DNA of 64,000 bases from Photobacterium carnosum (GTDB lineage: Bacteria; Pseudomonadota; Gammaproteobacteria; Enterobacterales; Vibrionaceae). Positions 25,116-34,474 of the stretch are shown here, piece after piece. Location: contig NZ_NPIB01000002.1 of the NCBI RefSeq assembly GCF_002849605.1, forward strand, positions 148,520 to 212,519, in the 5' to 3' direction. Numbering within the stretch: the stretch's first letter is position 1; every line of letters begins with the position of its first letter. A program made the position numbers and the translations under genes. The notes beneath the pieces are model-generated. The model was not told the DNA's origin and did not search any database. It saw only the letters and a program-made list of their open reading frames with translations.

Positions 25116-25395
25116 CGTATCAGGGGGTGATACGATTCGTTGGTGCATTACATCGTATCAGGGGTGATACGATTCGTTGGTGCATTACATCGTATCAGGG
25201 GGTGATACGATTCGTTGGTGCATTACATCGTATCAGGGGTGATACGATTCGTTGGTGCATTACATCGTATCAGGGGTGATACGATTCGTTGGTGCATTAC
25301 ATCGTATCAGGGGTGATACGATTCGTTGGTGCATTACATCGTATCAGGGGGTGATACGATTCGTTGGTGCATTACATCGTATCAGGGGTGATACG
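25116..25395. repeat. Centromere-like array: eight 37/38-bp units with CGTATCA-G4/5-TGATACG palindromes
   Basis: Palindromes start at 25116, 25154, 25191, 25229, 25266, 25303, 25340 and 25378. Each is CGTATCA, 4 or 5 G, TGATACG; copies 2-8 extend to nine-base arms and the last to twelve. The spacer contains TTCGTTGGTGCATTACAT. Position after parB and unit size resemble sopC of F (43-bp units with an inverted repeat), so this is the likely centromere bound by the ParB at 25605. It also lies directly upstream of the PRTRC ParB promoter and may control it. Confidence 0.8.
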
Positions 25396-25574
25396 ATGTA
25401 ATAAAAAAGGTCAGACAAATACCCCGACCTTCCTCTGGATGCGTTATATCTTTCATCATTAAAAGGATAAATGATAAGATTAAGAAGGGATTCCACCTTG
25501 CACAATCCAATAAATTCCACCAATAATTCATTTAACATCAATGAGTTACGTCAAAAAAAACAAGTAGTGCAAAT

Positions 25575-25599
25575 AAAAAAGGTTGCCTATAGGCAACCT
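25575..25599 (-). terminator. Terminator of parAB
   Basis: On the minus strand AGGTTGCC pairs with GGCAACCT around TATA, followed by TTTTTT, six bases after the parB stop. A weaker AAGGTC/GACCTT hairpin with T-run follows at about 25403-25431. Confidence 0.9.
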
Positions 25600-25604
25600 C
25601 TCTT

Positions 25605-26690
25605 CTATTTGTCTTTATCGTTGCGTTCTATTTCATCTTTAAGCTCTTGCTTGATAAATTGCTCAAGCTTATTTGTAAATTCAGCAGATAAACGACTAAA
25701 TGTATATGTTACTTTTTGTTTTTCTTTTTTGACTTTCGCAAAAGTATTTTTGTCAGCAAATTTTTCAATATCATTAAATTTAATCACAGTTTTTTTTGGT
25801 TTTTTCGCTAACAAATATGCTTTGAATGTTTTAATGATTAAATTATAGGGACTATCAAAATCAGGTTTTTTATAATGCTCAGCTATATCAATTTTTAATA
25901 TCTCAATTTCATCATCTAGCTCATTACGATCTATAGCTTTCTCTTGTGCTTTAATCAGTACATCATAGTCTGCATGAGATAATTCACTAACATCCGTAAA
26001 TAAAGCAATGATACGTCCATCTACCATCACTGCTTTTAGCGCGCGATTTATTTTAGTACGACTATATCCCAATAATTTAGCTATCGCATCTTGCGTAATA
26101 CCAGGTTGTTTTTGTTGATATGTTTTGGCCATTTGGCCAATTTCCCAAAGATTATGCTCTTTGGCTGTTTGTAAATCTTTTGCCAGTGCACGAGCATCAG
26201 ATAAGCTGATCGGTTCATCAGTTACCCATGACTTTAAAAATGGAATTTTACCATTAGAGAGTATGACTCGCTTTCTACGTCTAGAACCATCGGCATAGTC
26301 AATTTTACCCTCTTCATTATAATAACCAATGGCAGGATAATGCTGTTGAATCTCCATGGAATCGAGATCTGATAGTGTCACTGTTGTTAACAATGATTGC
26401 TCACGTCCATTAATTTCAAAAGTGACTGTCGTTTTTGCTTCAAGATCTTCATAAGGCACATTTATTTCATAAAACGTGCGAGTCTCACCAGATTTTAACG
26501 TCCACTGAAATGATTTCTTAGATGTGAAACGATCGCCAAATCGTTCTTGTAACAATTCTAACTGTTGAGATTCAGTTAAAGCAGAAAAATCACTCAAACC
26601 CTTTACTGCCGCTTTTATTTTTTGCTGCTCAATATATTCAGGTGTTGCAGCAGATGCAACAATGCTACCTTGACCGCGAGGTTTTGCCAT
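25605..26690 (-). CDS. parB: Partition protein ParB, type Ia (P1 ParB/SopB-like)
   Basis: A 361-residue protein with the large-ParB layout: a basic N-terminus (MAKPRGQGSIVASAATPEY), INVPYEDLEAKTTVTFEINGREQ, QQHYPAIGYYNEEGKIDYADGSRRRKR, then DARALAKDLQTAKEHNLWEIGQMAK and the HTH TQDAIAKLLGYSRTKINRAL, and a C-terminal dimerisation region. It should bind the 25116-25395 array. The ATG at 26690 shares one base with the parA stop (TAATG) and has GGAG eight bases upstream, so it is preferred over 26705. A strong terminator follows. Confidence 0.92.
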   Translation of the reverse strand: MAKPRGQGSIVASAATPEYIEQQKIKAAVKGLSDFSALTESQQLELLQERFGDRFTSKKSFQWTLKSGETRTFYEINVPYEDLEAKTTVTFEINGREQSLLTTVTLSDLDSMEIQQHYPAIGYYNEEGKIDYADGSRRRKRVILSNGKIPFLKSWVTDEPISLSDARALAKDLQTAKEHNLWEIGQMAKTYQQKQPGITQDAIAKLLGYSRTKINRALKAVMVDGRIIALFTDVSELSHADYDVLIKAQEKAIDRNELDDEIEILKIDIAEHYKKPDFDSPYNLIIKTFKAYLLAKKPKKTVIKFNDIEKFADKNTFAKVKKEKQKVTYTFSRLSAEFTNKLEQFIKQELKDEIERNDKDK

Positions 26691-27877
26691 TATTTTGACT
26701 CCCATACAGTAACTATGTCTGAGTGTATTTTACTTACAACTGAATACGCATTTGTTACTGCAGATGCAAAGGATGATTTAGTTTTAGGATATTCGCTTTT
26801 CGATATATCAAACAACGTACACATATAAGATGAGCACTCACGTACAGCAATAGAGTGCTTAAATTCTGTCGAATACACATGTTCCCCAAAAAACTTATGT
26901 ATTTTGTTCGCCATTTGAATGTATGCAGTATCTTCTTTATAGTTTGTAATCAACACACGAACAAAATCGTAACCTTTGTGACCTCCGGCTGAGTCCAAAA
27001 TATCAGCAACTTCATTGATGCACTCAAAATAACCACATGTTGCGTCCATGTCATTTTCTGTTGCGCCAAGAGGGAAAATTACAGCACTTGCCGAATAATA
27101 TGCATTTAATGTAATGAATGACAACGAAGGAGGGGTGTCAATAATAATAACGTCAAAGTCATCTCTAACAGCATCTATTATGCGTTCAAGTTGTTTATAT
27201 GGACTATCCAAGTGACCAGCAGCTAATTGTTTATGAAACCAGCCATCAACGCCTCTATCTCGTTGCGATGCAGGACAGATACGCAGATTTGGAATTGATG
27301 TCGGTTGAAATGCATCTTTAATTGCATCTACTTCTGTTTCATTATCATCCAGCTCATAACTATTAGTGATTAAATCACCAATAGATAAATGATCATCCGT
27401 ATTTTGAGTGTAATACATCGTTGCTGTTGATTGGCCATCAAGATCGATCAATCCAATACGATATTCCTCATGATACTCAGTCGCTAAACCACTTGCAGTT
27501 GTTACAGCTGTGACTGTTTTACCAACTCCACCTTTTTGATTCTGAATAACAATAACTTGGCATTTTTTATCAGCACGTTCAAATTTATCGTTAAACTTTC
27601 TTACATTTGATGGGAATGAATTACGTAAAGAATACACCTCATTAATATCAAGCATCCAAGCTGAATGGTCATGACGTTTTGGATCTATTCCAAGGTGTTG
27701 AACATAAGAATCAACTGTACGATGACTAGGATTTTGCAGATAGTCTAGAGTCTCTTGCTTTGTAAATGTTCTGGGCGCTTTTTGATTGCCTTCAAATAAT
27801 GATGAATTTCGTGCCTCTCTATAAGCACGAGCACCTTCACTTAACTTGCCAAAAACGTCTGTAATTTTACGTGACAT
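26690..27877 (-). CDS. parA: Partition ATPase ParA, type Ia
   Basis: A 395-residue ParA with an N-terminal DNA-binding region (about residues 1-105, including QETLDYLQNPSHRTVDSYVQHLG) and a Walker-type ATPase: deviant Walker A QNQKGGVGKT, GLIDLDGQSTATM (A'), DDFDVIIIDTPPSLSF (Walker B). The N-terminal extension identifies type Ia, which represses its own promoter; CACACTTT/AAAGTGTG arms at 27913-27944 are a candidate operator. It moves plasmid copies with ParB and the array. First gene of parAB. Confidence 0.94.
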   Translation of the reverse strand: MSRKITDVFGKLSEGARAYREARNSSLFEGNQKAPRTFTKQETLDYLQNPSHRTVDSYVQHLGIDPKRHDHSAWMLDINEVYSLRNSFPSNVRKFNDKFERADKKCQVIVIQNQKGGVGKTVTAVTTASGLATEYHEEYRIGLIDLDGQSTATMYYTQNTDDHLSIGDLITNSYELDDNETEVDAIKDAFQPTSIPNLRICPASQRDRGVDGWFHKQLAAGHLDSPYKQLERIIDAVRDDFDVIIIDTPPSLSFITLNAYYSASAVIFPLGATENDMDATCGYFECINEVADILDSAGGHKGYDFVRVLITNYKEDTAYIQMANKIHKFFGEHVYSTEFKHSIAVRECSSYMCTLFDISKSEYPKTKSSFASAVTNAYSVVSKIHSDIVTVWESK

Positions 27878-27912
27878 GATATAGCTCCAATGTAATGATG
27901 AATTTATAGTAC

Positions 27913-27944
27913 CACACTTTAGTAAGTTACCAACAAAAAGTGTG
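27913..27944. promoter_or_regulatory. Candidate parAB operator
   Basis: CACACTTT (27913-27920) and AAAGTGTG (27937-27944), 16 bp apart, 36 bp upstream of the parA start; fits autoregulation by ParA. Confidence 0.5.
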
Positions 27945-28006
27945 AGTATTGATATAAATCGTGAAAATGTGATTTTAACGAAAACACGCGAAAGTTCCAG
28001 GCCGAG

Positions 28007-28228
28007 GTGAAACCCATTAATTACGAATCAATTGATATTCAGTTTGATACTATCAGAAAAGTACACAAGTACATTGTGGAAGAAATAGATGAAACAAATT
28101 TGTTGTCATTAACATACATTTTAAAGCGCCTAATTCGTTGTCCATCATTACTGCCATTCAATAAGAGTTCTGAAGTTCGTAAGGCAATAACGGAAGAATG
28201 CAAAGAGAAATTACAGCAATATTTTTAA
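28007..28228 (+). CDS. Small hypothetical protein, 73 aa
   Basis: A GTG-initiated frame (MKPINYESIDIQFDTIRKVHKY...) divergent from parA. The protein is mostly helical with alternating charged residues and ends KEKLQQYF. A convincing terminator begins 15 nt after its stop, which argues that this stretch is a real transcribed gene. No family recognised. Confidence 0.5.
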   Translation: MKPINYESIDIQFDTIRKVHKYIVEEIDETNLLSLTYILKRLIRCPSLLPFNKSSEVRKAITEECKEKLQQYF

Positions 28229-28242
28229 ATTTATCGTAACAG

Positions 28243-28275
28243 AAAAGCCGGACTAATATTGAGTTCGGCTTTTTT
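28243..28275 (+). terminator. Terminator after the 28007 gene
   Basis: AAAGCCGGACT pairs with AGTTCGGCTTT (one G-U pair), followed by T residues. Confidence 0.8.
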
Positions 28276-28373
28276 GTCGGCATCATAATAAATCGTAAGT
28301 CTCCAACCATGATTATTGTTAATAATATTTTGGTTGCAAATGAAGCGTTACCAATCATTAGTTAATCAATAAT

Positions 28374-28413
28374 GACTACCCATGAATAGTGGACGACTAC
28401 CCATGAATAGTGG
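28374..28413. repeat. Two-copy 21-bp-spaced repeat
   Basis: GACTACCCATGAATAGTGG occurs at 28374-28392 and 28395-28413. The 21-bp spacing is the same as in the 16913 array, though the sequence differs. It lies just downstream of the lipoprotein gene stop. Confidence 0.5.
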
Positions 28414-28419
28414 GTTGCT

Positions 28420-28863
28420 TCACATTCGCATAACGGCTTGCAACCATTGATCAAGATGTTGCTGATTCGATGCTTGTTGTTTTCTGTCTTTTATGTTTTG
28501 CTTGTAAATGGGTAATGCCGTTTTGTAGAGTCCGTCGTTATAATTTAAACAATCCATACCATTAATGGCTATTTTAGCTGTGTATTCCATTGGAGGGTTT
28601 AAAGAGTTGAGAGCAACAACAAAACTATACAATGAGCTGTTATCCTGCATCTTTTTCATTTCGTTAACTGTTAATGTTTTTAAACATTTACGTCTGATCG
28701 TCTGATTTATTGCTGTAAGTGCATTACTACATACAGGGCAAGTTTTACCAGTGGTCTTGATGAATTGAACCTCATTTTTAGACATATCTCTAACAAGGTG
28801 TGGTGTCGTCAGTGAACTACATCCACCTAACAATATAGCAATCGATACAGTTAAAATTTTCAT
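28420..28863 (-). CDS. Small lipoprotein
   Basis: A 147-residue protein with a lipoprotein signal: MKILTVSIAILLGGCSS, lipobox LGGC with Cys15 and Ser at +2, which predicts outer-membrane sorting. The mature part has a C..C motif (KTCPVCSNAL) and two further Cys, suggesting disulfides or metal binding, and a Gln-rich C-terminus. No family recognised; a conjugation-related or surface-exclusion lipoprotein is possible on a plasmid but not shown. Confidence 0.65.
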   Translation of the reverse strand: MKILTVSIAILLGGCSSLTTPHLVRDMSKNEVQFIKTTGKTCPVCSNALTAINQTIRRKCLKTLTVNEMKKMQDNSSLYSFVVALNSLNPPMEYTAKIAINGMDCLNYNDGLYKTALPIYKQNIKDRKQQASNQQHLDQWLQAVMRM

Positions 28864-28997
28864 TTTTAAACGCTATTCGTTGAAGTTGTAGTAATTGTTA
28901 GTTAATGACTAAAAAAATGCAATTAAAAAAGCCTAAGTAATAGCAATAACCGTTACTTAGACTTTAATGTTATCCGTTCCTGAAAGTGCAATTGTAA

Positions 28998-31535
28998 TTA
29001 AGCTACTTTTTGTTTCTGTTCTAATTCATCATCCTGAATACCTATAAGTTCACGCTCTACCTCAATAAGACGTTTACGCACACCGATCAATTTATCAAGA
29101 TAAATAAATTCTTTGCCAATATTTTCATTGGCAGTAACAATGTCTTTCAATGTATCTTCATGAAGTCGTTTGTTAAATTCCAAAGTGGACGTTAGATTAT
29201 TAAGAATAGACATAACTACATTTATTAGTTTAATTTCGGTTACATCTTGAATTTCAATCGAGTAACTTGTTTTACCTGTAACGTTAACCGTGTATTGATC
29301 TCTATTCCAATTAACAGTTTTTTCAAAATTAATATTAAATCCCGCGATAGTTAAAACATTACCACTCTCAACGTCACGAGTTGAGTGACCAGCCTTATAA
29401 CGGAAATCAAGCCATTTCATAAATAAATGCTCTGATACGTCTTTCTTGTCTTGGAACATAACATTATTAAATGTTGCATTAATTATTTTACTATCAGTAT
29501 TCTTTGCCTTTTCGTAAGACTGAATATCAGATTCAATATCTTTTAGAGTATTAATAAGTCTGTTTGCTAACGCCTCATTTTTACTCAAACTATCTTGATA
29601 GTGGTGTTGTTGTTGAGAATGGCGTTTTTGTTGTGTTTCAAGTTTAGTGATCTCCTTGTTAAGCTGCAAATGCTCAAGAATAAGAACGTTTCCGCTGATT
29701 TCTGCCTTGATTTCAGCAAATGTAAGTGAATCGGATGCTATATCTGAAATAGTACGCTCGTCTAATTTTGCTGTTCTAAAAGCCTCGATCCACTTACTTT
29801 TATTTTCTAACGTTTGGTATAAGAAGCTATCTAGGCTGTTACGGGTAGCGTAGTAAATAACATTAACTTTAAAGTTTGCAGGATCACTTTCATACAATGT
29901 GTTTCCTTGTCTGATAATACGTCCTGCCCTCTGTTCCATATCACTTGGCTTATAAGTTGGGTCGAGCATATGAACGGCAACACCTTTTTTATTGATATTA
30001 GCGCCTGTACCTAACAGTGTCGTACTAGCAATAACAACACGTTTAACGCCTGAGTTTAATTGTAAGTGTAATTCTTCTTTTAATAGTGGTGTCCTGTAAT
30101 CTTGAGCAAAAGCGATCTCATTTTCAGGAATATTTCTGTTTAGTAACTCTTGCTTTAAATCATCATAGATCGAGAAGTTGGAGTTAACGGATTCAATTTG
30201 ATCAAAACCGATTGTATCTAGTTCGAGCAGTGCCTTTTCATCCCCGTTATCGGCTAATGCCTTTAATTTTATGATTTTGGCTTTAAGTGCTTTTTTATCT
30301 TTATTCGGAACACTAAGATCACAAAATACAATTTGAGTTCCTTTTTCCGCGTTGTATTGTGTGTAAAGTTCTTTGACTTTATCAGCACAAGCAATAACTT
30401 TACTGTTTGAGTTTACAGGGGCGCTTGAGTCCAGTATACGCATGTCAAGACTTGCACATCGAGCGTGATACATGACGAGTAACATATTATCGTTATTGAT
30501 TGGTGAATTTCTAAAATCCTTTGCTCTGTCTGCTAATTTATCGATAAAATATTTTTGTGTCTCACATGGATCAACAAAAATTGTTTGTGCCTTACCACCT
30601 TTCAACGGTGGGATCATTGGATAACCACCATCTAGGCAAGGTAGGTATTCATTAAGCTCACTTGCCGTTACTGTTTCAGCTATACACCCATACATTGCTG
30701 ATAATTCAGGTAAATTATTAAACGCTCTAAGTCGTGTTGTCGGTTTAAATCCTGTTCCTGATGGTGATATTTCAAATTCAGAAGTTACGGATGCGTAAAG
30801 ATTCGCCCATGCATCTAAGTGATGTAATCCCATATTTTTTAGATTTTTATAATCCAAGAAGCGCTGAACCGTAAAAATTTCAGCAATACTATTTGAGATT
30901 GGTGTTCCCGTTGAAAATAAAACGCCTGCATGTTCATACTTGTCACTTAAAAATCTAATTTTGCAGTACATATCGAAAGCAAGTTGAGAACCGTTAGAGT
31001 TTCCTAAACCACGAACGCCACTTAACGCTACTGTTTGATATTGTAGGTTTTTATAAGATTGTGCTTCATCCGCAATAATTGAGTCGAACAACAAATCCTC
31101 AAAATCTAGTTCTGTTGTTTTCGCCTTACGATTAATTAAGGTGTTAAGTTTGAACTCAAGATTTTTTAAAGACGTCTCCATTTTTTTCACATTGAATTTT
31201 TTTGATGATAATTTTTCAACTGCGTCTCTAGTTGCCTCTATTTCTTCTTCGAGAATTTCCTTTTCCTTGCTTACTGGTAATGGTATTGCCTTAAATGTTG
31301 ATTGTGGGATAATGACAATCTTTGAACCTGTCTTGATCTTGTTCAGTGTGCTGATACGATTTTTTGAACTCATATCGTCGGTAGACAATACTAAAAGTTG
31401 TTCTGTAGGGTAAAGGTGTAACCACTCTCTCGCTACCTGTTCAACTAGATGATTTGGTATGACAACGGCAGTACGCTTTTTTAATCCTAGTCGGTGCCAT
31501 TCGTGGCAAGTCGTTGAAAACATGTAAGTTTTGCC
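28998..31535 (-). pseudogene. C-terminal part of a split SF2/SNF2 helicase of the N12-class adenine methylase type
   Basis: Helicase motifs after the Walker A are intact: AVVIPNHLVEQVAREW (Ia), IIADEAQSYKN (II), FSTGTPISNSIAEIF (III), QRAGRIIRQGN (VI), then a long coiled-coil tail. This is the C-terminal part of the giant plasmid proteins annotated as N12-class adenine-specific DNA methylase with helicase domain. The frame stays open upstream of the ATG at 31523 as HKGKTY, that is the end of a broken Walker A, before island sequence. The N-terminal part lies at 62311-64000. Any product from here lacks the ATP-binding loop. Excision of the island would rejoin the gene. Confidence 0.85.
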
Positions 31536-31944
31536 TTTATGTGTAAGCTTTTTTTGTTAGCCGTTATACTATCCATTTTAATTAAATTAAAACAGTAGGT
31601 TAAGTTTGATTTTTTATTTGTTCTTAACAAAAAACATCAAAAATGTAATGATGTTCCTATATTTATTGAAGTGAAAAGTTGGGCGTTTTTTGAGTTTTAT
31701 TTTTGCAGACTGAGGTGAGCTAGTTGCTTAAATTATACCAATCTCATTAATGAAGTGGTTATGTTTCAAACATTAGATTCCCTATCGCCCTCGCAGGTAT
31801 TCGCTGTAGAGAATGACGAAAGAGGTCAAAAATTTATTATGCGTGGTCGTGGTATTGTTGGACTGAAGTGGTGTTTTTTATCTAAATAATCTCTTTTATG
31901 ATGCTTGTTTTGTTAGTACAAGCATCACTGTCATAATAAATTCT
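31536..31944. other. Left end of the island, no clear gene
   Basis: About 410 bp of AT-rich sequence between the junction and the helicase gene. A short plus-strand frame at 31761-31889 (42 codons, MFQTLDSLSPSQVF...) is open but has no RBS or family; the text around 31735-31760 looks like the decayed end of an insertion sequence, which I cannot confirm. Confidence 0.4.
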
Positions 31945-33327
31945 TTAGTAGCCTGTCATAAAGGCAGATATTACACGCTGTTTAAAAGTGCCTAACTCTA
32001 TTTTACTAATTGATTGTTGTGTAATAGATAAATTAGAATTATTGGTAGCCGTAGAGTTCCATTCAAAGCTAATATTGTCTAAATTTACTATTTGCATTAA
32101 ATCATTATCATTTAATCTATCTTGTTTTTTATACTTATTGTATTTAAGTTCTTCATTCATTTTTGTTAACGAACATGTATTAGGTATATCTCTTTCAATA
32201 TTCTCTGAGAATTCAATGAGATTCTGTTCGGCAAATGTAAATAACCACGCTATTTGATTGGGTGCGTCGCTTACTCGCAATATACGACCTAAAACTTGCC
32301 GAAAATATAACTCTGTTTTTACAGAACTCATGTGGCAACATACTTGGAGTCTAGGGATATCGGTCCCTTCACTAATCATACCAACACTAACAATCCATTG
32401 ATTATTATTTTTACGATAACATTCAATTTCAGTTAAAGGATCTTCGTGACGATAAGTAACGATAGAGACGGTTTGGTTGTATTTCTGACATAAAATCTTT
32501 TTAATTGTTTGAGCATGTTGTACTGACGACGCAACGACTAAACCTCCAGCATTTGGTGATTGTAAACGAATGCTAGTTAATTTTTTACATGCAATATCAA
32601 GTAGATACTCTATTGCTTCTTGGTTATGTATAACACTTCGATAAGACGTTTTTGTTTGTTCTAACATTTCTAAAATAGAAGAAAAGGATTCGACTTGTTT
32701 ATTATTAGTAATGGATAAATGTTCATTATCAATTAAAACAATTTTTGGTGCCCTACATACATTATCAGCAATGGCTTGTTTTAAGGTGTATTGATAATCA
32801 ACAATAAGTTTGCCTTCTGGATTTCTATATTCACTCAATACAATTGGTAATGAATCTGAACGCCAAGGCGTTCCAGACATCGCAAGTGTAAATGTCGCTA
32901 ATTTCTGAATTTTAGTTAATACTTGTTGTCCCCAAGCATTACCTTGTTCGATTTCCGAACCGGAGCAATGATGGATTTCATCAAAAACAACAAAAACCTT
33001 ATGATTTTGTAATGTATGCCAAAAATCATCATGAATATATTGTATTGATTGATAAGTTAATGATTGTCCAATTGAACCTAATCCACCATTAAAAGTGCAA
33101 TTGAGTGTTCGTGAAAAAGTCTGTTTTATGCCATCAGAAATAGTAAGTGAAGGAGAGAAGCATAAAATAAGATCAACCATATCTTCTGCTAATAAACGAA
33201 CTGCTATAGTTGCCGCTAGAACTGTTTTTCCAGCTCCAGGTGTTGCCTGGCAAAAAAAATGATTTTTGTTCGATTTGTATTTATCAAGTGCAAGATCTAT
33301 ACATTCTATTTGCCAAGCTCTTAACAT
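31945..33327 (-). CDS. SF2 helicase of the island edge
   Basis: A 460-residue superfamily 2 helicase: Q-motif-like RAWQIECIDLAL, Walker A TPGAGKT (29-35), FDEIHH (DEIH 116-119), AMSGTPWRSD (motif III), SSVQHAQTIKKIL and the C-terminal LGRILRVS (motif VI). It resembles restriction-type and DEAD/DEAH helicases rather than RecQ or UvrB. The start codon overlaps the upstream gene by 7 nt (ATGTTAA), so the two proteins are made together. It could be a stand-alone defence operon beside BREX; its exact family is not recognised. Confidence 0.8.
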   Translation of the reverse strand: MLRAWQIECIDLALDKYKSNKNHFFCQATPGAGKTVLAATIAVRLLAEDMVDLILCFSPSLTISDGIKQTFSRTLNCTFNGGLGSIGQSLTYQSIQYIHDDFWHTLQNHKVFVVFDEIHHCSGSEIEQGNAWGQQVLTKIQKLATFTLAMSGTPWRSDSLPIVLSEYRNPEGKLIVDYQYTLKQAIADNVCRAPKIVLIDNEHLSITNNKQVESFSSILEMLEQTKTSYRSVIHNQEAIEYLLDIACKKLTSIRLQSPNAGGLVVASSVQHAQTIKKILCQKYNQTVSIVTYRHEDPLTEIECYRKNNNQWIVSVGMISEGTDIPRLQVCCHMSSVKTELYFRQVLGRILRVSDAPNQIAWLFTFAEQNLIEFSENIERDIPNTCSLTKMNEELKYNKYKKQDRLNDNDLMQIVNLDNISFEWNSTATNNSNLSITQQSISKIELGTFKQRVISAFMTGY

Positions 33328-33845
33328 GCTTGTTTGCCTTCTGAGATAACATTGAGAATATTTGATAGTACATTTACTTTTCCAAGTAAGTGCGCCGCAC
33401 GTTCTTTTGAGTTATCAAGCAATGGAATAACCTTTGATTCTAATTCAGGAAAACGACATCTAAGAGCCTTATATTCTTTAATTTCTCCAAGAACGATCTC
33501 TAATTCTCCTTTGTACTGGTTACGTTCAATATTCAAAATGGAATAATCATAAGTAGCTTGTGTATTAGCTTCAATTTCATCTTTTTGGGTCGTTAAAAAC
33601 GATTTTTTAAAAAGTTCAGTTTGGAAGTAACGCTTCTTTTGTCCAGAGCCTTCACTTCGTAACCAATTATTCTTTTCAAAACGATATATTTGTCGATAAA
33701 CTTTTTTACGTGCTTCTTCTAAATCTGAGCTAATACCTTCAGTGTTAATAGAGGCATCTCTTAATTCCATTACTGTAAAACCATCAAGAGCATTTTTAAT
33801 CAATAACTTAGTCATTAAAAGACTGATTTTATTAGAACGTTTCAT
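33321..33845 (-). CDS. Winged-helix/coiled-coil protein partnered with the SF2 helicase
   Basis: A 174-residue protein. Residues 1-75 form a winged-helix-like domain (LLIKNALDGFTVMELRDASI, ARKKVYRQIYRFEKNNWLRSEGSGQKKRYFQTE), and residues about 85-165 are heptad-like and predicted coiled coil. It is first in a two-gene operon with the helicase. It could recruit the helicase to DNA or regulate the operon. The divergent XRE gene and an ACTCAG/CTGAGT palindrome lie upstream. No family recognised. Confidence 0.65.
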   Translation of the reverse strand: MKRSNKISLLMTKLLIKNALDGFTVMELRDASINTEGISSDLEEARKKVYRQIYRFEKNNWLRSEGSGQKKRYFQTELFKKSFLTTQKDEIEANTQATYDYSILNIERNQYKGELEIVLGEIKEYKALRCRFPELESKVIPLLDNSKERAAHLLGKVNVLSNILNVISEGKQAC

Positions 33846-33866
33846 TTATTACTCGTAAAATAAAAA

Positions 33867-33883
33867 ACTCAGGATTGCTGAGT
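33867..33883. promoter_or_regulatory. Candidate operator for the XRE repressor
   Basis: ACTCAG-GATTG-CTGAGT palindrome in the 101-bp divergent region between the helicase operon and the XRE gene. Confidence 0.45.
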
Positions 33884-33946
33884 ATACAGAAATCAGTAAA
33901 ACTAAGAAAATCTTAATAACATTGAGCTTAGAGATATGAACAATAA

Positions 33947-34267
33947 GTGTCGTTTCAAAACCCACTCCCAGTGCGTCTCAAAGAGGCACGTAAAAAAGCA
34001 AAACTCTCCCAAAAGGGATTGGGAGTAAGAATTGGTATGGACGAAAGCTCAGCAAGTTCTCGAATGAATCAGTATGAGAAAGGAAAACATGCACCGGATG
34101 TGCAGACTTTAAAGTTAATCGCTGATGAGTTAGGTGTTCCGTTAAATTATTTTTTCTGTGAGGATGATTTATCAGCAAAGCTTGCTCTTGCGATATCAAA
34201 ATTGTCTGAAAAGCATAAAAATCAATTAGTGGATATCATTGAAAAAATTCAGTTAGATGAGAATTAA
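33947..34267 (+). CDS. XRE-family transcriptional regulator
   Basis: A 106-residue protein with a lambda-repressor-type HTH at about residues 10-65: RLKEARKKAKLSQKGLGVRIG, SRMNQYEKGKHAPDVQTLKLIADELGVPLNYFF. The C-terminal helix likely dimerises. A GTG at 33947 is the only suitable start in frame; the RBS is weak. It diverges from the winged-helix/helicase operon and converges with brxL, and probably represses the operon through the 33867 palindrome. Control of BREX is possible too, but BREX has its own WYL regulator. Confidence 0.85.
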   Translation: MSFQNPLPVRLKEARKKAKLSQKGLGVRIGMDESSASSRMNQYEKGKHAPDVQTLKLIADELGVPLNYFFCEDDLSAKLALAISKLSEKHKNQLVDIIEKIQLDEN

Positions 34268-34431
34268 AGTTTTTATATTTCGGTGATGAAGTTAATTGAT
34301 CACTTTAAATGTCATATTGAACCTAGTGACAAAAGGGAAGAGGTAAGTCTTGATTGGTTTACGTACGGGATTAAATAAGTATTAATGAAGTTTTATTTAT
34401 TTTGTCTGTTTGAAGTGGTTATATAAAAAAT

Positions 34432-34467
34432 TTACCAGTAGATAATAGATTGATTATCTACTGGTAA
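34432..34467 (-). terminator. Terminator of pglZ-brxL
   Basis: TTACCAGTAGATAAT pairs perfectly with ATTATCTACTGGTAA over 15 bp, followed on the minus strand by ATTTTTTAT. Confidence 0.9.
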
Positions 34468-34474
34468 CATCATG

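Noticed and set aside
25116-25395. Possible CRISPR array
   Set aside because: The spacers between palindromes are identical in every unit and no cas gene is near; it is a tandem repeat, best read as a centromere.
31735-31889. Insertion-sequence remnant or 42-codon gene at the left island end
   Set aside because: No transposase motif or matching inverted repeat could be seen, so it is only noted in the region entry.
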